The notes below the pieces were generated by a model, which saw only the letters and a program-made list of their open reading frames with translations, was not told where the DNA came from and did no database searches. A stretch of 43,293 nt of DNA, taken from NCBI GenBank assembly GCA_017617415.1, contig JAFZWH010000074.1:1-43293 (forward strand), given 5' to 3'. Shown here piece by piece: positions 27,050 to 35,641 of the stretch. A program made the translations under genes and the position numbers. Each line of letters begins with the position of its first letter. The first letter of the stretch is position 1. Source of the stretch: Victivallales bacterium. Its GTDB lineage: Bacteria; Verrucomicrobiota; Lentisphaeria; Oligosphaerales; Oligosphaeraceae.

Positions 27050-27077
27050 GGTCAGAGGTCAGAGGTCAGAGGTGAAT
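27050..27077 (-). repeat. Heptamer repeat abutting the ubiB start codon
   Basis: On the minus strand: ATTCACC, TCTGACC, TCTGACC, TCTGACC, then TTTTATG, where ATG is the ubiB start. As at prfA, the ATG occupies positions 5-7 of the next 7-base unit. No Shine-Dalgarno is visible. Confidence 0.87.
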
Positions 27078-27287
27078 CGGGAGGGACGCCAAACCATCTC
27101 TGGAAATATAGTCCATCCGTTAAAACGAAATCGTGTTATACTTTAATACCTTTAAAAAAGACTGTAGGACAGTCCAGCAAAGAATCTTCCCTGCAAAAGG
27201 CACACCCGGCGTAATTGAACAACGAACAATACCCTTTGGATGAATTACATTATACTGGATTTTGAAGAAAACAACCCATTCCCCATA

Positions 27288-29741
27288 ATGATGAACAAGA
27301 ACCTATCTCTTTTTTCGCTTGGTCTTCTGCTGACCATTCTGCCGTTATCTGCCTTGGAATGGCGTAACGCATTACAACCCAAGGAAGCACTCGGCAAAGC
27401 AGAAATCTCGTTGATAGATGAGGATGGCGTACCACGTTATCGGATTGTGCTTCCCGCCAACGCCACGCCGCAAGAACAATACGCGACTAAAACCCTCGCG
27501 GAGATTTTGGAACGTTGCTGCGGCAAGCCGTTCACGGTCATCCCCGACAGCGAGCCACAGCAAGGGCCGGAACTGCGCGTTGGGGCAACCACGCGCTCGC
27601 CCAAACTCGCGGAAAATGCCCTCGGCATCGATGGCATCGACCTCGCGTTCGACGCAGACGGCTCGGTGAATCTCCAAGGCGGACCGGAATTCGGCCTGAA
27701 CAACGCCATCTACGCATTCCTGGAAGAGGACCTGGGCTACCGATACTGGTGGGAAAACGCCGAACGACTGCCCGCCAAACTCACTTTCACGCCGGTCAGC
27801 CGACGTTACACGCCACAGCTGAATTTCCGCAACCCCTTCTGCGGACCGTCTTTCTTCGTCCCCTGGTGTCTGCACAACCGCGTAAACTATCCGCATATCA
27901 ACCTGCCTGCCGAAGCGGGCATCCAATCCCACTGGCTGGGCTTCGCCCATACCCTCCCATGGTTACTGCCGGAGGACGAATACTTTGATGAACATCCAGA
28001 ATACTTTTCGATGGACGAAAAGGGCGTCCGCCGCCGCAACCGCCAGCTGTGCGACTCCAATCCAGAAGTCGCCAAGATTGTCGCCGCAAGCATCTTGAAG
28101 GAATTGCGAGAACATCCCGAAGCCAATTACCGATGTGTGCATATCTCGCGACGGGACGGCGGAAACCCCTGCCTCTGCCCCGAATGTCAGGCCATCAACG
28201 ACCGCGAGGGCACCACGGCCGCCACGCTCTTCCTGATGATGAACCGCGTCGCCGAAATCATCGCGCCGGAATACCCTGACCTCAAACTAATCACCTTCGC
28301 CTACCTGGAGACGCGCGAACCACCCAGAAACATGGAGCTGGCCCCCAGCATTATCGTCGAATACTGCAACGACTACACCTGGGCCCACCCACTCACACCC
28401 GCCCGCGAAATGGACGAGGTTGTTCGCCAGACAACTGGCTGGGCCGCCAAGGCGCCCCTCTACATCTGGGACTACAACATGAACTACGACCACTTCCTGA
28501 TGCCCTACCCCAGCCTCGGCTTTACCGCCGACAACATCCGCTTTTGGTGCGAACATCGCGCCGAGGGCATCATGACGGAATGTGCTTTCGCCTCCGATGC
28601 GCTTGGCTCCGAGCGCGACCTCCTGCGGGCCTGGGTCATTGCCCACCTGATGTGGAATCCCGAATGGGACTGGCGAGAACTGGCCTACGACTTCATCACC
28701 GGCTACTTCGGAAACTCTGCCGAACCCATCTGGCGCTACAACCAACGCTTGGAGGCCATTGCCGAACAGTACCACGAAGAGCTGTCCACTCCACACAACG
28801 GCATCCGCTATGACTTCACGGCGCCATACTTCACGCCCGCCTTCGTCGCCGGAGCCGATGCCGACTACGCTCAGGCTTTCGCTCTCGCTGAAGACGACGC
28901 CGACCTCACTTGGCGCATCGAGCGCGATTATCTGCCCATCCTCTACACCAAGATGAACCTCGCGCTCCTCAAAGGCGAGGACCCCGGCGACTATGAGGAG
29001 ATGGTCAGGCGTTTCATTGCCACTTCCGCCAAAGCCGGCCTAACCAGCCTGGGCGAAAAGAGCCAGAATCGCATCGGGGACTTCACCTACCTGCGCCCGC
29101 TGTCACGCTCCCCCGAAATGCTTGTCTTCGACTCCGGCGACTGCAAGGTGGTCCGCCTCGACGCACGCTGGAAGTTCAAGATGATCGCACTCTTCGATGA
29201 TGGACTGGGCAATGACGACCACTCCGAAGCCATCCCGCCCCCCGAAGACGATTCCCTCGCCGCGCCTGCCCTGGATGAGCAGACCGACGACGCCGACTGG
29301 AGCAATTATCTCGACAATCTCGGTTGCGGCTGGGAACAGCAAGGTCAGGAAAAGTCCACTGGCACAGGTGTCCTGCGCAAGCATTTCCGCTTGCCCGTCA
29401 ACGACTCCTATCCACACTGGTATCTGGTCATCCCCGGCTGCGACGAGGACGCCTGGGTCTATCTCAACGGCTCGCTCGTCGCCGAACATACGGCAGCCAC
29501 CACAGGGATTCCCGCCTTCGAACTCTGGAACCACCCCGTCATCGCCGAGGTGACCAGCACACTGAACTACGGCTATGCGGAGAACTTCCTCGCCGTTCAA
29601 ATCTTCAACCGCGCCAAGATGGGCGGCATCTACGCATCGGTTTACCTGGTTGCCTCGCCACGCCCCCTCACGCCCGCCGAGGCATACAACGCCATCCCCG
29701 CTGCCAACCCCTACGGATGCAGTCCCGCCTTCCAACATTAG
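27288..29741 (+). CDS. Secreted DUF4838 glycosidase-like protein
   Basis: An 817-residue exported protein. A signal peptide (MMNKNLSLFSLGLLLTILPL) is followed by an alpha-glucuronidase-type N-terminal domain, with TKTLAEILERCCGKPFTVIP and GLNNAIYAFLEEDLGYRYWW. The DUF4838 core follows (HISRRDGGNPCLCPEC with its CxCxxC, LKLITFAYLETREPP, APLYIWDYNMNYDHFLMPYP). A C-terminal galactose-binding-like jelly roll begins near residue 690 (YPHWYLVIPGCDEDAWVYLN). DUF4838 is found mainly in PVC and Bacteroidetes glycan degraders; the substrate is unknown. ATG 27288 is chosen because an ATG at 27240 would bury the signal peptide. Confidence 0.88.
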   Translation: MMNKNLSLFSLGLLLTILPLSALEWRNALQPKEALGKAEISLIDEDGVPRYRIVLPANATPQEQYATKTLAEILERCCGKPFTVIPDSEPQQGPELRVGATTRSPKLAENALGIDGIDLAFDADGSVNLQGGPEFGLNNAIYAFLEEDLGYRYWWENAERLPAKLTFTPVSRRYTPQLNFRNPFCGPSFFVPWCLHNRVNYPHINLPAEAGIQSHWLGFAHTLPWLLPEDEYFDEHPEYFSMDEKGVRRRNRQLCDSNPEVAKIVAASILKELREHPEANYRCVHISRRDGGNPCLCPECQAINDREGTTAATLFLMMNRVAEIIAPEYPDLKLITFAYLETREPPRNMELAPSIIVEYCNDYTWAHPLTPAREMDEVVRQTTGWAAKAPLYIWDYNMNYDHFLMPYPSLGFTADNIRFWCEHRAEGIMTECAFASDALGSERDLLRAWVIAHLMWNPEWDWRELAYDFITGYFGNSAEPIWRYNQRLEAIAEQYHEELSTPHNGIRYDFTAPYFTPAFVAGADADYAQAFALAEDDADLTWRIERDYLPILYTKMNLALLKGEDPGDYEEMVRRFIATSAKAGLTSLGEKSQNRIGDFTYLRPLSRSPEMLVFDSGDCKVVRLDARWKFKMIALFDDGLGNDDHSEAIPPPEDDSLAAPALDEQTDDADWSNYLDNLGCGWEQQGQEKSTGTGVLRKHFRLPVNDSYPHWYLVIPGCDEDAWVYLNGSLVAEHTAATTGIPAFELWNHPVIAEVTSTLNYGYAENFLAVQIFNRAKMGGIYASVYLVASPRPLTPAEAYNAIPAANPYGCSPAFQH

Positions 29742-29850
29742 ACTGTGGCTTCAAGCAGGGCAAGCTCAGGTGGCAAAACTCGCAAGAGTAGAAAGGCCAG
29801 CCCTTTTAAAGGATGTAATCCCCAAAAACGCTTTTTTCCGCGCAGAACAA

Positions 29851-29879
29851 CCGACAAAAACCGCTGGAAAAACTATAGT
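29851..29879 (+). promoter_or_regulatory. Promoter for the LRV-repeat gene cluster
   Basis: CCGACA (29851-29856) and TATAGT (29874-29879) are separated by 17 bases. The -10 matches 5 of 6 and the -35 4 of 6. This would give a leader of about 20 bases before the TTG start at 29909. Confidence 0.45.
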
Positions 29880-29908
29880 AATGCAGACGTTTTTTCAGGG
29901 AGTCCCGA

Positions 29909-31090
29909 TTGACTAGAGAAGAGATATTACAACAAATAGCCGGCAACCTGGGCGAGGCGGTGCAGCGCGGTCTGCATAGTGAAATTGGCCTCGGAGTGCT
30001 GCGTGAACTGGCAAATGACCTGGAGACGCCAGGCGTCGATGTCTTTCTGGCATCCATGCCCGGCACGCCGACACGGGTCCTCGATCTGCTGATACAACGC
30101 AACAATCCGGAGGTCATCCGTCTGCTCGCCCAGAATCCCAACCTCCACGCCAAACTGTCCACCCATCCGGATGCCGCCGTGCGACGGCTTATTGCCGCAA
30201 ACCGACGGCTTTCCCCGACCATCGCGGTGCAACTGGCCAAGGACGAAGCGGCCGAAGTGCGCGTCGCTCTGGCGAAAAACCAGATCATTCCCACCAACAT
30301 CCAGCGCATCCTCCTCCAGGACCCCGTACCTTTCGTGCGGCTTGCGTTGCTGGAAAATCGCCGACTGGACTCGGAGTTCATGGACGGGCTAAGCGATGAC
30401 CTCAACCCCACTGTCCACGCCTGCACTCTGCTCGCTCCGCGGCTCTCCCCCTTGTGCATGAAGTCCTGGGTAGAATTTGACGAGGAGCTGGGGCAGCTGG
30501 CGCTGGCGCAACGCACCGACCTGCCACCGCCGATCATCGCCAAGCTTGCCCAAAGCAAATACCCTCGCGTGAGGCTTGCATTGCTACGCCACAGCACCTT
30601 GCCGGAGAACCTTCTGGCAGATTATGTCGCCTCGGAAGACGCAGAAGTTCTGCGAATCCTGGCCAACCGCGAACCCCTCGCCGCTGACCTCCAACTGGCA
30701 CTTGTCGAGAATCCCGCCCTTCCGCCGGACGCCAAATTGCTCTTGGCGCAACGCCTCGACCTGGCCGACCAAGCCGGTTTGCGGCTGTGCGACGCCGCCA
30801 CGCCAGAACTGCTTCAGCTGCTGGCCCTCAATCTGACCCCCGAATTGTCCGCCACGCGGCTGCGCCTGACAGAAATCGGCGACTCGCTTCTTCTCAAGTT
30901 GTTGCTGGCAAATCCCTTCGTTGCAACACCGGAAATCCTCTCCTCGCTCATTGTCCACGCTACGGAAGATGTCCTGAGCCACCTCGCCTATCGGGGCATC
31001 CCCTCTTCCGGACTATCCCACGAGGCACGGACCCGGCTGGCGGCCACCACCCTGCCCAGCGTCCGCCAGTATGCGCAAAATCTTTCTTAA
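29909..31090 (+). CDS. Leucine-rich-repeat-variant (LRV/HEAT-like) protein
   Basis: A 393-residue all-helical repeat protein. Units of about 24 residues pair a short strand or turn with helices, such as NPEVIRLLAQNPNLHAKLST, HPDAAVRRLIAANRRLSPTI and EAAEVRVALAKNQIIPTNIQ. This matches the LRV/HEAT-like pattern and suggests a protein-binding superhelix. No signal peptide and no N-terminal iron-sulfur cysteines. The start is TTG 29909, supported by AGGGAG 6 bases upstream; no ATG fits as well. It leads a likely operon with two small FPPP proteins and tsaD. The partner is unknown. Confidence 0.82.
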   Translation: MTREEILQQIAGNLGEAVQRGLHSEIGLGVLRELANDLETPGVDVFLASMPGTPTRVLDLLIQRNNPEVIRLLAQNPNLHAKLSTHPDAAVRRLIAANRRLSPTIAVQLAKDEAAEVRVALAKNQIIPTNIQRILLQDPVPFVRLALLENRRLDSEFMDGLSDDLNPTVHACTLLAPRLSPLCMKSWVEFDEELGQLALAQRTDLPPPIIAKLAQSKYPRVRLALLRHSTLPENLLADYVASEDAEVLRILANREPLAADLQLALVENPALPPDAKLLLAQRLDLADQAGLRLCDAATPELLQLLALNLTPELSATRLRLTEIGDSLLLKLLLANPFVATPEILSSLIVHATEDVLSHLAYRGIPSSGLSHEARTRLAATTLPSVRQYAQNLS

Positions 31091-31123
31091 ATCCGTATTG
31101 AACCAACCATCCAGGAGAAAATC

Positions 31124-31525
31124 ATGGCTGTAAACAAAAAACCCCTGCCGAAGCCACCATTGAGCATGGTGGAGATTGTGATGCGCGCCGATGCGGCGAC
31201 CATCCAGGCCGCATTGGAGGCACGCCAGAAGGTCGATGCACTCTTGGCCGAACGCGCCGCCGCCTACGAACGCATCGCCGCCTTGGAACACCAGATTGAT
31301 GATGTCGTCGGCGAACCTGGCGTCTTCATCTTCCCGCCACCCTCCGTGCCCGTTGCGCAATTCACTGCGGCGACCGAACTTCCGCCTCCGGCGCCGAAGC
31401 CAACCGCGCCTCTTGCGCCAAAGCCCGTTGCACCCCCTGCGAGCGACTCCGAGCCGGAACCCGAATCTCCGGCAAAGCCCGCACACTCAACTGACCTGCC
31501 ATCTCGCAAAGGGTCAAAGAACTAA
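31124..31525 (+). CDS. Small coiled-coil / FPPP-motif protein 1
   Basis: Not recognised; 133 residues. The N-terminal helix (about 20-62) is Ala/Glu/Arg-rich and coiled-coil-like (LLAERAAAYERIAALEHQID). It is followed by the motif FIFPPPSVPV and a Pro/Ala/Glu-rich disordered tail. A strong AGGAG lies 6 bases before ATG 31124. The next gene is a paralogue with the same helix-plus-FPPP layout. Low-complexity composition makes the C-terminus hard to interpret. Confidence 0.7.
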   Translation: MAVNKKPLPKPPLSMVEIVMRADAATIQAALEARQKVDALLAERAAAYERIAALEHQIDDVVGEPGVFIFPPPSVPVAQFTAATELPPPAPKPTAPLAPKPVAPPASDSEPEPESPAKPAHSTDLPSRKGSKN

Positions 31526-31530
31526 TCTCA

Positions 31531-32034
31531 ATGCGGGTTTCCCAGGAAATCCGAGTTATCGACCTGCTGGCACGCCGTGAAGCGGAATTTCTGCGGGTAA
31601 GCGAGTGCGAGGAGCAAATCCGCGCACTGCTGGAAGGAAGTGACTTCCCCTTCCCCCCGCCACCTGTCGTGCTACCGTCGGACGGACGGACGAATGCCAA
31701 GAAGGCATGGCGCCCGCAAGGGCTGATTGTGCCCAAGACACCCGCCAAAAAGCCCGGTCGCCGCGACGCCGCCGCAACAACGCCCGTCCAGACCACCACT
31801 ACGTGCCTTGTGTCGCCACTGCAGGCCCCCACTGAAAATGCCTACCTGGTGCATTATCAGGAAAAAGACAAGGGAGGGACGAGCTTCCTCGACACCCCGG
31901 CGCAGGTCCAGGCACTCCTGGAACTGGCCTGCGAATCCTTCCGGGTCACCAAAGTCGAAGCCGTCCAATTCCACTCGCTGGACGAATATCAGCCCACCCG
32001 TACCATCTGGGAACCTCCTGCACCACAAGACTAA
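31531..32034 (+). CDS. Small coiled-coil / FPPP-motif protein 2
   Basis: Not recognised; 167 residues. Residues about 8-45 (IDLLARREAEFLRVSECEEQ, then FPFPPPPVV) align with the helix and FPPP motif of the preceding protein. A basic linker (KKPGRR) leads to a compact C-terminal domain absent from the first paralogue (ENAYLVHYQEKDKGG, CESFRVTKVEAVQFHSLDEY). It starts 5 bases after the previous stop and ends 4 bases before tsaD, so it is surely co-transcribed. It may be an adaptor, but nothing shows its partner. Confidence 0.7.
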   Translation: MRVSQEIRVIDLLARREAEFLRVSECEEQIRALLEGSDFPFPPPPVVLPSDGRTNAKKAWRPQGLIVPKTPAKKPGRRDAAATTPVQTTTTCLVSPLQAPTENAYLVHYQEKDKGGTSFLDTPAQVQALLELACESFRVTKVEAVQFHSLDEYQPTRTIWEPPAPQD

Positions 32035-32038
32035 TAAT

Positions 32039-33115
32039 ATGTTCGTTCTTGGAATCGAAAGCAGTTGTGACGAGACCGCAGCGGCGGTCGTTCGGGACGG
32101 CCATGAGGTGCTTTCCAGCGTCATCAGCAGCCAAATCAAACTCCACGCCGCCTATGGCGGAGTCATTCCGGAACTCGCGGCCCGCGAACATCTCAAGAAT
32201 CTTCAGCCAGTGGTCACCACCGCCTTGCGGGAAAGCGGACACGCCATCGACGAGCTTTCCGGCATCGCCGTCACCAGCCATCCGGGGCTCATTCCGGCTC
32301 TGCTTGTCGGAAACGCCTACGCCAAGGGACTTGCCGCCGCCAGCGGTCTTCCCATTGTTGGCATAAATCACTTTCAGGGACATATCTATGGCGCCTTTCT
32401 AGAGCATCCGGATTACTTGGCCGACGAGGCCAACTACCCCATCCTCGGAGTCGTGGTCTCCGGCGGGCACACCGCTTTGGTACTGATTGAACAGGACGGC
32501 CATGCCAAGGTCTTGGGCACAACGCTGGACGATGCGGCCGGAGAGGCTCTTGACAAGGCCGCCAAAATCCTGAACCTCGGCTACCCCGGCGGTCCCATCA
32601 TCGACCGCCTCGCACGCGAAGGGGATCCACACCGCTACGACTTCCCCAAAGGACTCGTGGGCGGCGGCGGCAAGCCCATCCCGCCCGAACACCGCTACGA
32701 CTTTAGCTTCTCCGGTGTCAAGACCTCGCTGCTCTACCAGGTCCAGGGACGCGAACTCTCCGAAAAAGATTTGTGCGACGTGGTCGCCAGCTACCAGGCC
32801 GCCGTGATGGACGTGCTGGTCACCAAGGCAATGGCCGCCGCACGGGACAACCAGGCACGACTCATCTGCCTGTGCGGCGGGGTCGCCTGCAACAGCTACC
32901 TGCGCCAACACCTGGAGGAGGCCTGCAAAAAGGCCGGCAAGCCACTGCTTCTCACACCGCCCAAATACTGCACAGACAATGCCGCGATGATTGGCGGTCT
33001 CGGCTACCACTATTTCCGACATGGCCTCACCGACAATCTGGACTTGCCCGTCGGTGCGCGCCTTCCCTCCGACCTCGGACTTTTCCCATTCACCAAGCAT
33101 GCCTTTCTCGAATAG
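32039..33115 (+). CDS. tsaD: tRNA N6-adenosine threonylcarbamoyltransferase TsaD
   Basis: Transfers the threonylcarbamoyl group to A37 of ANN tRNAs. The 358-residue ASKHA-fold protein starts MFVLGIESSCDETAAAVV. The metal ligands are His111 and His115 (GINHFQGHIYG). GVVVSGGHTALVLI, GEALDKAAKILNLGYPGGP, FSGVKTSLLYQV, CGGVACNSYLR and PPKYCTDNAAMIGGLG are all family motifs. The ATG is at 32039, 4 bases past the preceding stop. The frame extends upstream but only as a shadow of the neighbour. Confidence 0.97.
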   Translation: MFVLGIESSCDETAAAVVRDGHEVLSSVISSQIKLHAAYGGVIPELAAREHLKNLQPVVTTALRESGHAIDELSGIAVTSHPGLIPALLVGNAYAKGLAAASGLPIVGINHFQGHIYGAFLEHPDYLADEANYPILGVVVSGGHTALVLIEQDGHAKVLGTTLDDAAGEALDKAAKILNLGYPGGPIIDRLAREGDPHRYDFPKGLVGGGGKPIPPEHRYDFSFSGVKTSLLYQVQGRELSEKDLCDVVASYQAAVMDVLVTKAMAAARDNQARLICLCGGVACNSYLRQHLEEACKKAGKPLLLTPPKYCTDNAAMIGGLGYHYFRHGLTDNLDLPVGARLPSDLGLFPFTKHAFLE

Positions 33116-33214
33116 CTCGAGGCTATTGCAAAACTCCCCGGGCATTCACGGCACTCTGCCGACGGCCACTTTTACAATTACCTCTTTCGTCCATCAATCG
33201 TTAGGAGGACCACC

Positions 33215-34426
33215 ATGGCGAAGTTTCAAGATGAGCAGTTCAAGGATAATCAACGGGATGACATGACCCTGGAGTGTGAAGCCTTCCGGGCACTGTTGCT
33301 CGGTGTCTGTCAGAATCTTCTAAGTATCCTCCAGAAGGTGGACAGCTATGAGGAACTGCTCCTGGACGAATTGGAGTCCAAGGGATGCGACACCACCTAT
33401 CTCCTTCAGGAGCAAAATGAACTCCGCAGCGCGGCACGGCTGGCGAGCAACATCATGGAGACCATCCCGTTCGGCGGTGGCCCCAGAGTGAACCTCTCCA
33501 CCCTGCTCACCGGCGTCCTGGACCGTTTCCGAAAAGCATTGCCGGCCGAACAACGCGTGCTGGAGAATCTCACCCCCGAACTTTATGTGCATTGCAATGT
33601 GTTTGAACTCCAAGAGACGCTCCTGGACATGTTGGAACGCTTCAGCGACCTCTCGGGGCTTCGCAGCAAGAATTGGCAGGTCCTGGCACAATATGTCAAG
33701 CTTAGCCGTAATGAACTTGGCATTCTGCAATTCTCCGGCGGCCTGAACAACACCGCCGCCCCCCCCGCCACCGAGACGGACTTCTGTGTGGTGTCCATCC
33801 TGCCGGAGGGCGTCACTCCGCCAGAACTGCGCAAACTCCACCCCTTCCGGGAATTGCTTGCCGACACTTCGGCAGGCGCAATCCCTTCGCTTGTCTGTGC
33901 CAAATGGCTCGGCGCCATCTGCAACAATGGCGCACGACTCTACTATGATGCAAAATGGCCCAACCAGAGCGCCATCCTCTATTTCCCCGTGGCTGCCGCA
34001 CACAACAATGCGGACGACGAGCTGGCCAACTACAGCGCCCAGAATGGTCCAGAACCCCAGACCATCCTGCTGGTGGATGACGAAGATATGATCTGGGACG
34101 TCATCTCCGACATGCTTCAGCAACTGGGCTACCGCATCATCCTGGCGGGCGACGGCAAGGAGGCCGTGGAAATCTACGCCGCCAACCCAGGTCTGATCGA
34201 CCTGGTCATCCTCGACATGCTGATGCCCAACATGGGCGGCCGCGAGACTTTCTTCCTCCTCAAGGAGTTGGATCCCAATGTCAAGGTTCTGGCATCCAGC
34301 GGTTATGTCTCCCAGGAGGAAATCCAAGATGTCATGGACGCCGGTGCGGCCGGCTTCCTCCGCAAGCCCTACCGTCTCGCCGACCTGGCACGCAAAATCC
34401 ACGAAATTCTTGCCACCAAGGCATAG
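33215..34426 (+). CDS. Response regulator with degenerate histidine-kinase N-terminus
   Basis: A 403-residue cytoplasmic protein. Residues about 285-403 form a complete receiver domain: acidic pair in LLVDDEDMIW, phospho-acceptor Asp334 (VILDMLMPNMGG), and the Lys of FLRKPYRL. Residues 1-270 follow the layout of an orphan-hybrid histidine kinase: dimerisation helices (CQNLLSILQ in place of H-x-F-N-N-L-L), VNLSTLLTGVLDRFRKALP, then an ATPase-like domain ending AILYFPVA. The phospho-acceptor His, the N-box asparagines and the Gly-rich G-box are not present. Start: perfect AGGAGG 6 bases before ATG 33215. It lies 12 bases upstream of azlC. Confidence 0.87.
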   Translation: MAKFQDEQFKDNQRDDMTLECEAFRALLLGVCQNLLSILQKVDSYEELLLDELESKGCDTTYLLQEQNELRSAARLASNIMETIPFGGGPRVNLSTLLTGVLDRFRKALPAEQRVLENLTPELYVHCNVFELQETLLDMLERFSDLSGLRSKNWQVLAQYVKLSRNELGILQFSGGLNNTAAPPATETDFCVVSILPEGVTPPELRKLHPFRELLADTSAGAIPSLVCAKWLGAICNNGARLYYDAKWPNQSAILYFPVAAAHNNADDELANYSAQNGPEPQTILLVDDEDMIWDVISDMLQQLGYRIILAGDGKEAVEIYAANPGLIDLVILDMLMPNMGGRETFFLLKELDPNVKVLASSGYVSQEEIQDVMDAGAAGFLRKPYRLADLARKIHEILATKA

Positions 34427-34438
34427 TTTTACTCAGGT

Positions 34439-35254
34439 ATGGAACCACCCGTGGCGGAAAACATCCATGTACAGGCGGTGTCTCGGAAATCTCCCCCGGG
34501 GCGCCGCTATTGGCCGACGGTACGCGAGGCATTCGTCGCTTCCCTGCCAGTCTTGATGGGCTATTTGACCATGGGTATTGCTTTTGGCGTGCTGGTGGTC
34601 ACACAGGTACCGGGCTTTCATGCGGGCTGGACTTTCCTGATGAGCCTCTTCACGGTCTCCGGAAGCATGCAGTTCGCCTCCGTCGAGATGCTGCGGAACG
34701 CTCCGCAATATTCTCTTATTGGAACTGCAATTCTGGCAGTTCTGATTAATATCCGATACACGGTCTATGGCTTGCCGTTTCTACGTGTCTGGCGAAACTA
34801 CCCATGGTGGCTACGCTGGGGACTCATCTTGGGACTGACGGACGAGACCTACGCCATCATCTGCGCCAGCCCGCGTCACGGCAAACTCCAGCGTTGCTTC
34901 GTTAGCTGCGTGGTCTTCTTCGACATCGCCTACTGGTGCATCGGAACCGTCACTGGCGCACTATTGGGAAACCACCTGCCTTTCTCCACCGAGGGCATCG
35001 AATTTGCAATGCTGGCACTCTTTGTCGTGATTCTCGTGGACTTGTGCCGTAAGCGCGAGAACTGGCGGGGGGCTGTCGTAGGCGGGAGCGTGACCACAGT
35101 CGTCATCGCCCTTGCCATGGTCTTCTTTCCTGGCACCGCCAACAAGACGCTCCTGATTGCAATGGCAATCATCATCGGTCTCCTGTTACGCAACGCCCCC
35201 GCCGCAAAAAGGCATAAAATATGCAATATCTATCTACACATCAAATACTTATGA
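34439..35254 (+). CDS. azlC: AzlC-family branched-chain amino acid permease subunit
   Basis: A 271-residue inner membrane protein, large subunit of the AzlCD-type exporter of branched-chain amino acids. The family opening VREAFVASLPVLMGYLTMGI is followed by TVSGSMQFASVEML, LINIRYTVYGLPF, ILGLTDETYAIIC and several hydrophobic helices. Its end overlaps azlD by 34 bases, so translation is coupled. It follows the receiver-domain gene closely. Energy source and exact substrate are known only for a few homologues. Confidence 0.93.
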   Translation: MEPPVAENIHVQAVSRKSPPGRRYWPTVREAFVASLPVLMGYLTMGIAFGVLVVTQVPGFHAGWTFLMSLFTVSGSMQFASVEMLRNAPQYSLIGTAILAVLINIRYTVYGLPFLRVWRNYPWWLRWGLILGLTDETYAIICASPRHGKLQRCFVSCVVFFDIAYWCIGTVTGALLGNHLPFSTEGIEFAMLALFVVILVDLCRKRENWRGAVVGGSVTTVVIALAMVFFPGTANKTLLIAMAIIIGLLLRNAPAAKRHKICNIYLHIKYL

Positions 35255-35577
35255 TATCAATAATGTCCGCCGTGGTCATTGCGCTGCGGGCATTGCCCTT
35301 CCTCATCTTCCGAGGCGGCCAGCAGAAGCTCCCGCCACTACTGGACTATCTGGGCAAAGTCCTGACGGCCGCCGCCATTGCGATGCTCTGTGTCTATAGT
35401 CTCGCCAGTCTCTGCGACTTCAGCAACCCGAACTACGCACGTCTGCTCTACGCCCTCCCCGCGACCGCCGTCACCGTCCTGCTACAGTTGACCGTGCGCA
35501 ATCCGATGGTATCCATCTGCGGAGGAACCGCATGCTACATGCTCCTCCTGCATTTTATGGGAACGATATTGCCTTAA
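35221..35577 (+). CDS. azlD: AzlD-family branched-chain amino acid transporter small subunit
   Basis: A 118-residue protein with about four hydrophobic helices and the family layout (SAVVIALRALPFLIF, GKVLTAAAIAMLCVYSL, LPATAVTVLLQL, RNPMVSICGGTACYMLL). It pairs with AzlC, overlapping its end by 34 bases in another frame. It ends 64 bases from a convergent gene without a clear terminator. Confidence 0.92.
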   Translation: MQYLSTHQILMISIMSAVVIALRALPFLIFRGGQQKLPPLLDYLGKVLTAAAIAMLCVYSLASLCDFSNPNYARLLYALPATAVTVLLQLTVRNPMVSICGGTACYMLLLHFMGTILP

Positions 35578-35641
35578 CGGCGAAACTTCTATTGCAGGGT
35601 GCCTAAAATTCGTTACGCCCGGCCCTGGGGGAGAGAATCTG

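Noticed and set aside
25837-27075. 412-residue open frame antisense to ubiB
   Set aside because: Opposite-strand shadow of a conserved gene; it also runs through the heptamer repeat and has no family features.
33320-34402. 360-residue open frame antisense to the receiver-domain gene
   Set aside because: Shadow of a gene with a perfect Shine-Dalgarno and conserved receiver motifs.
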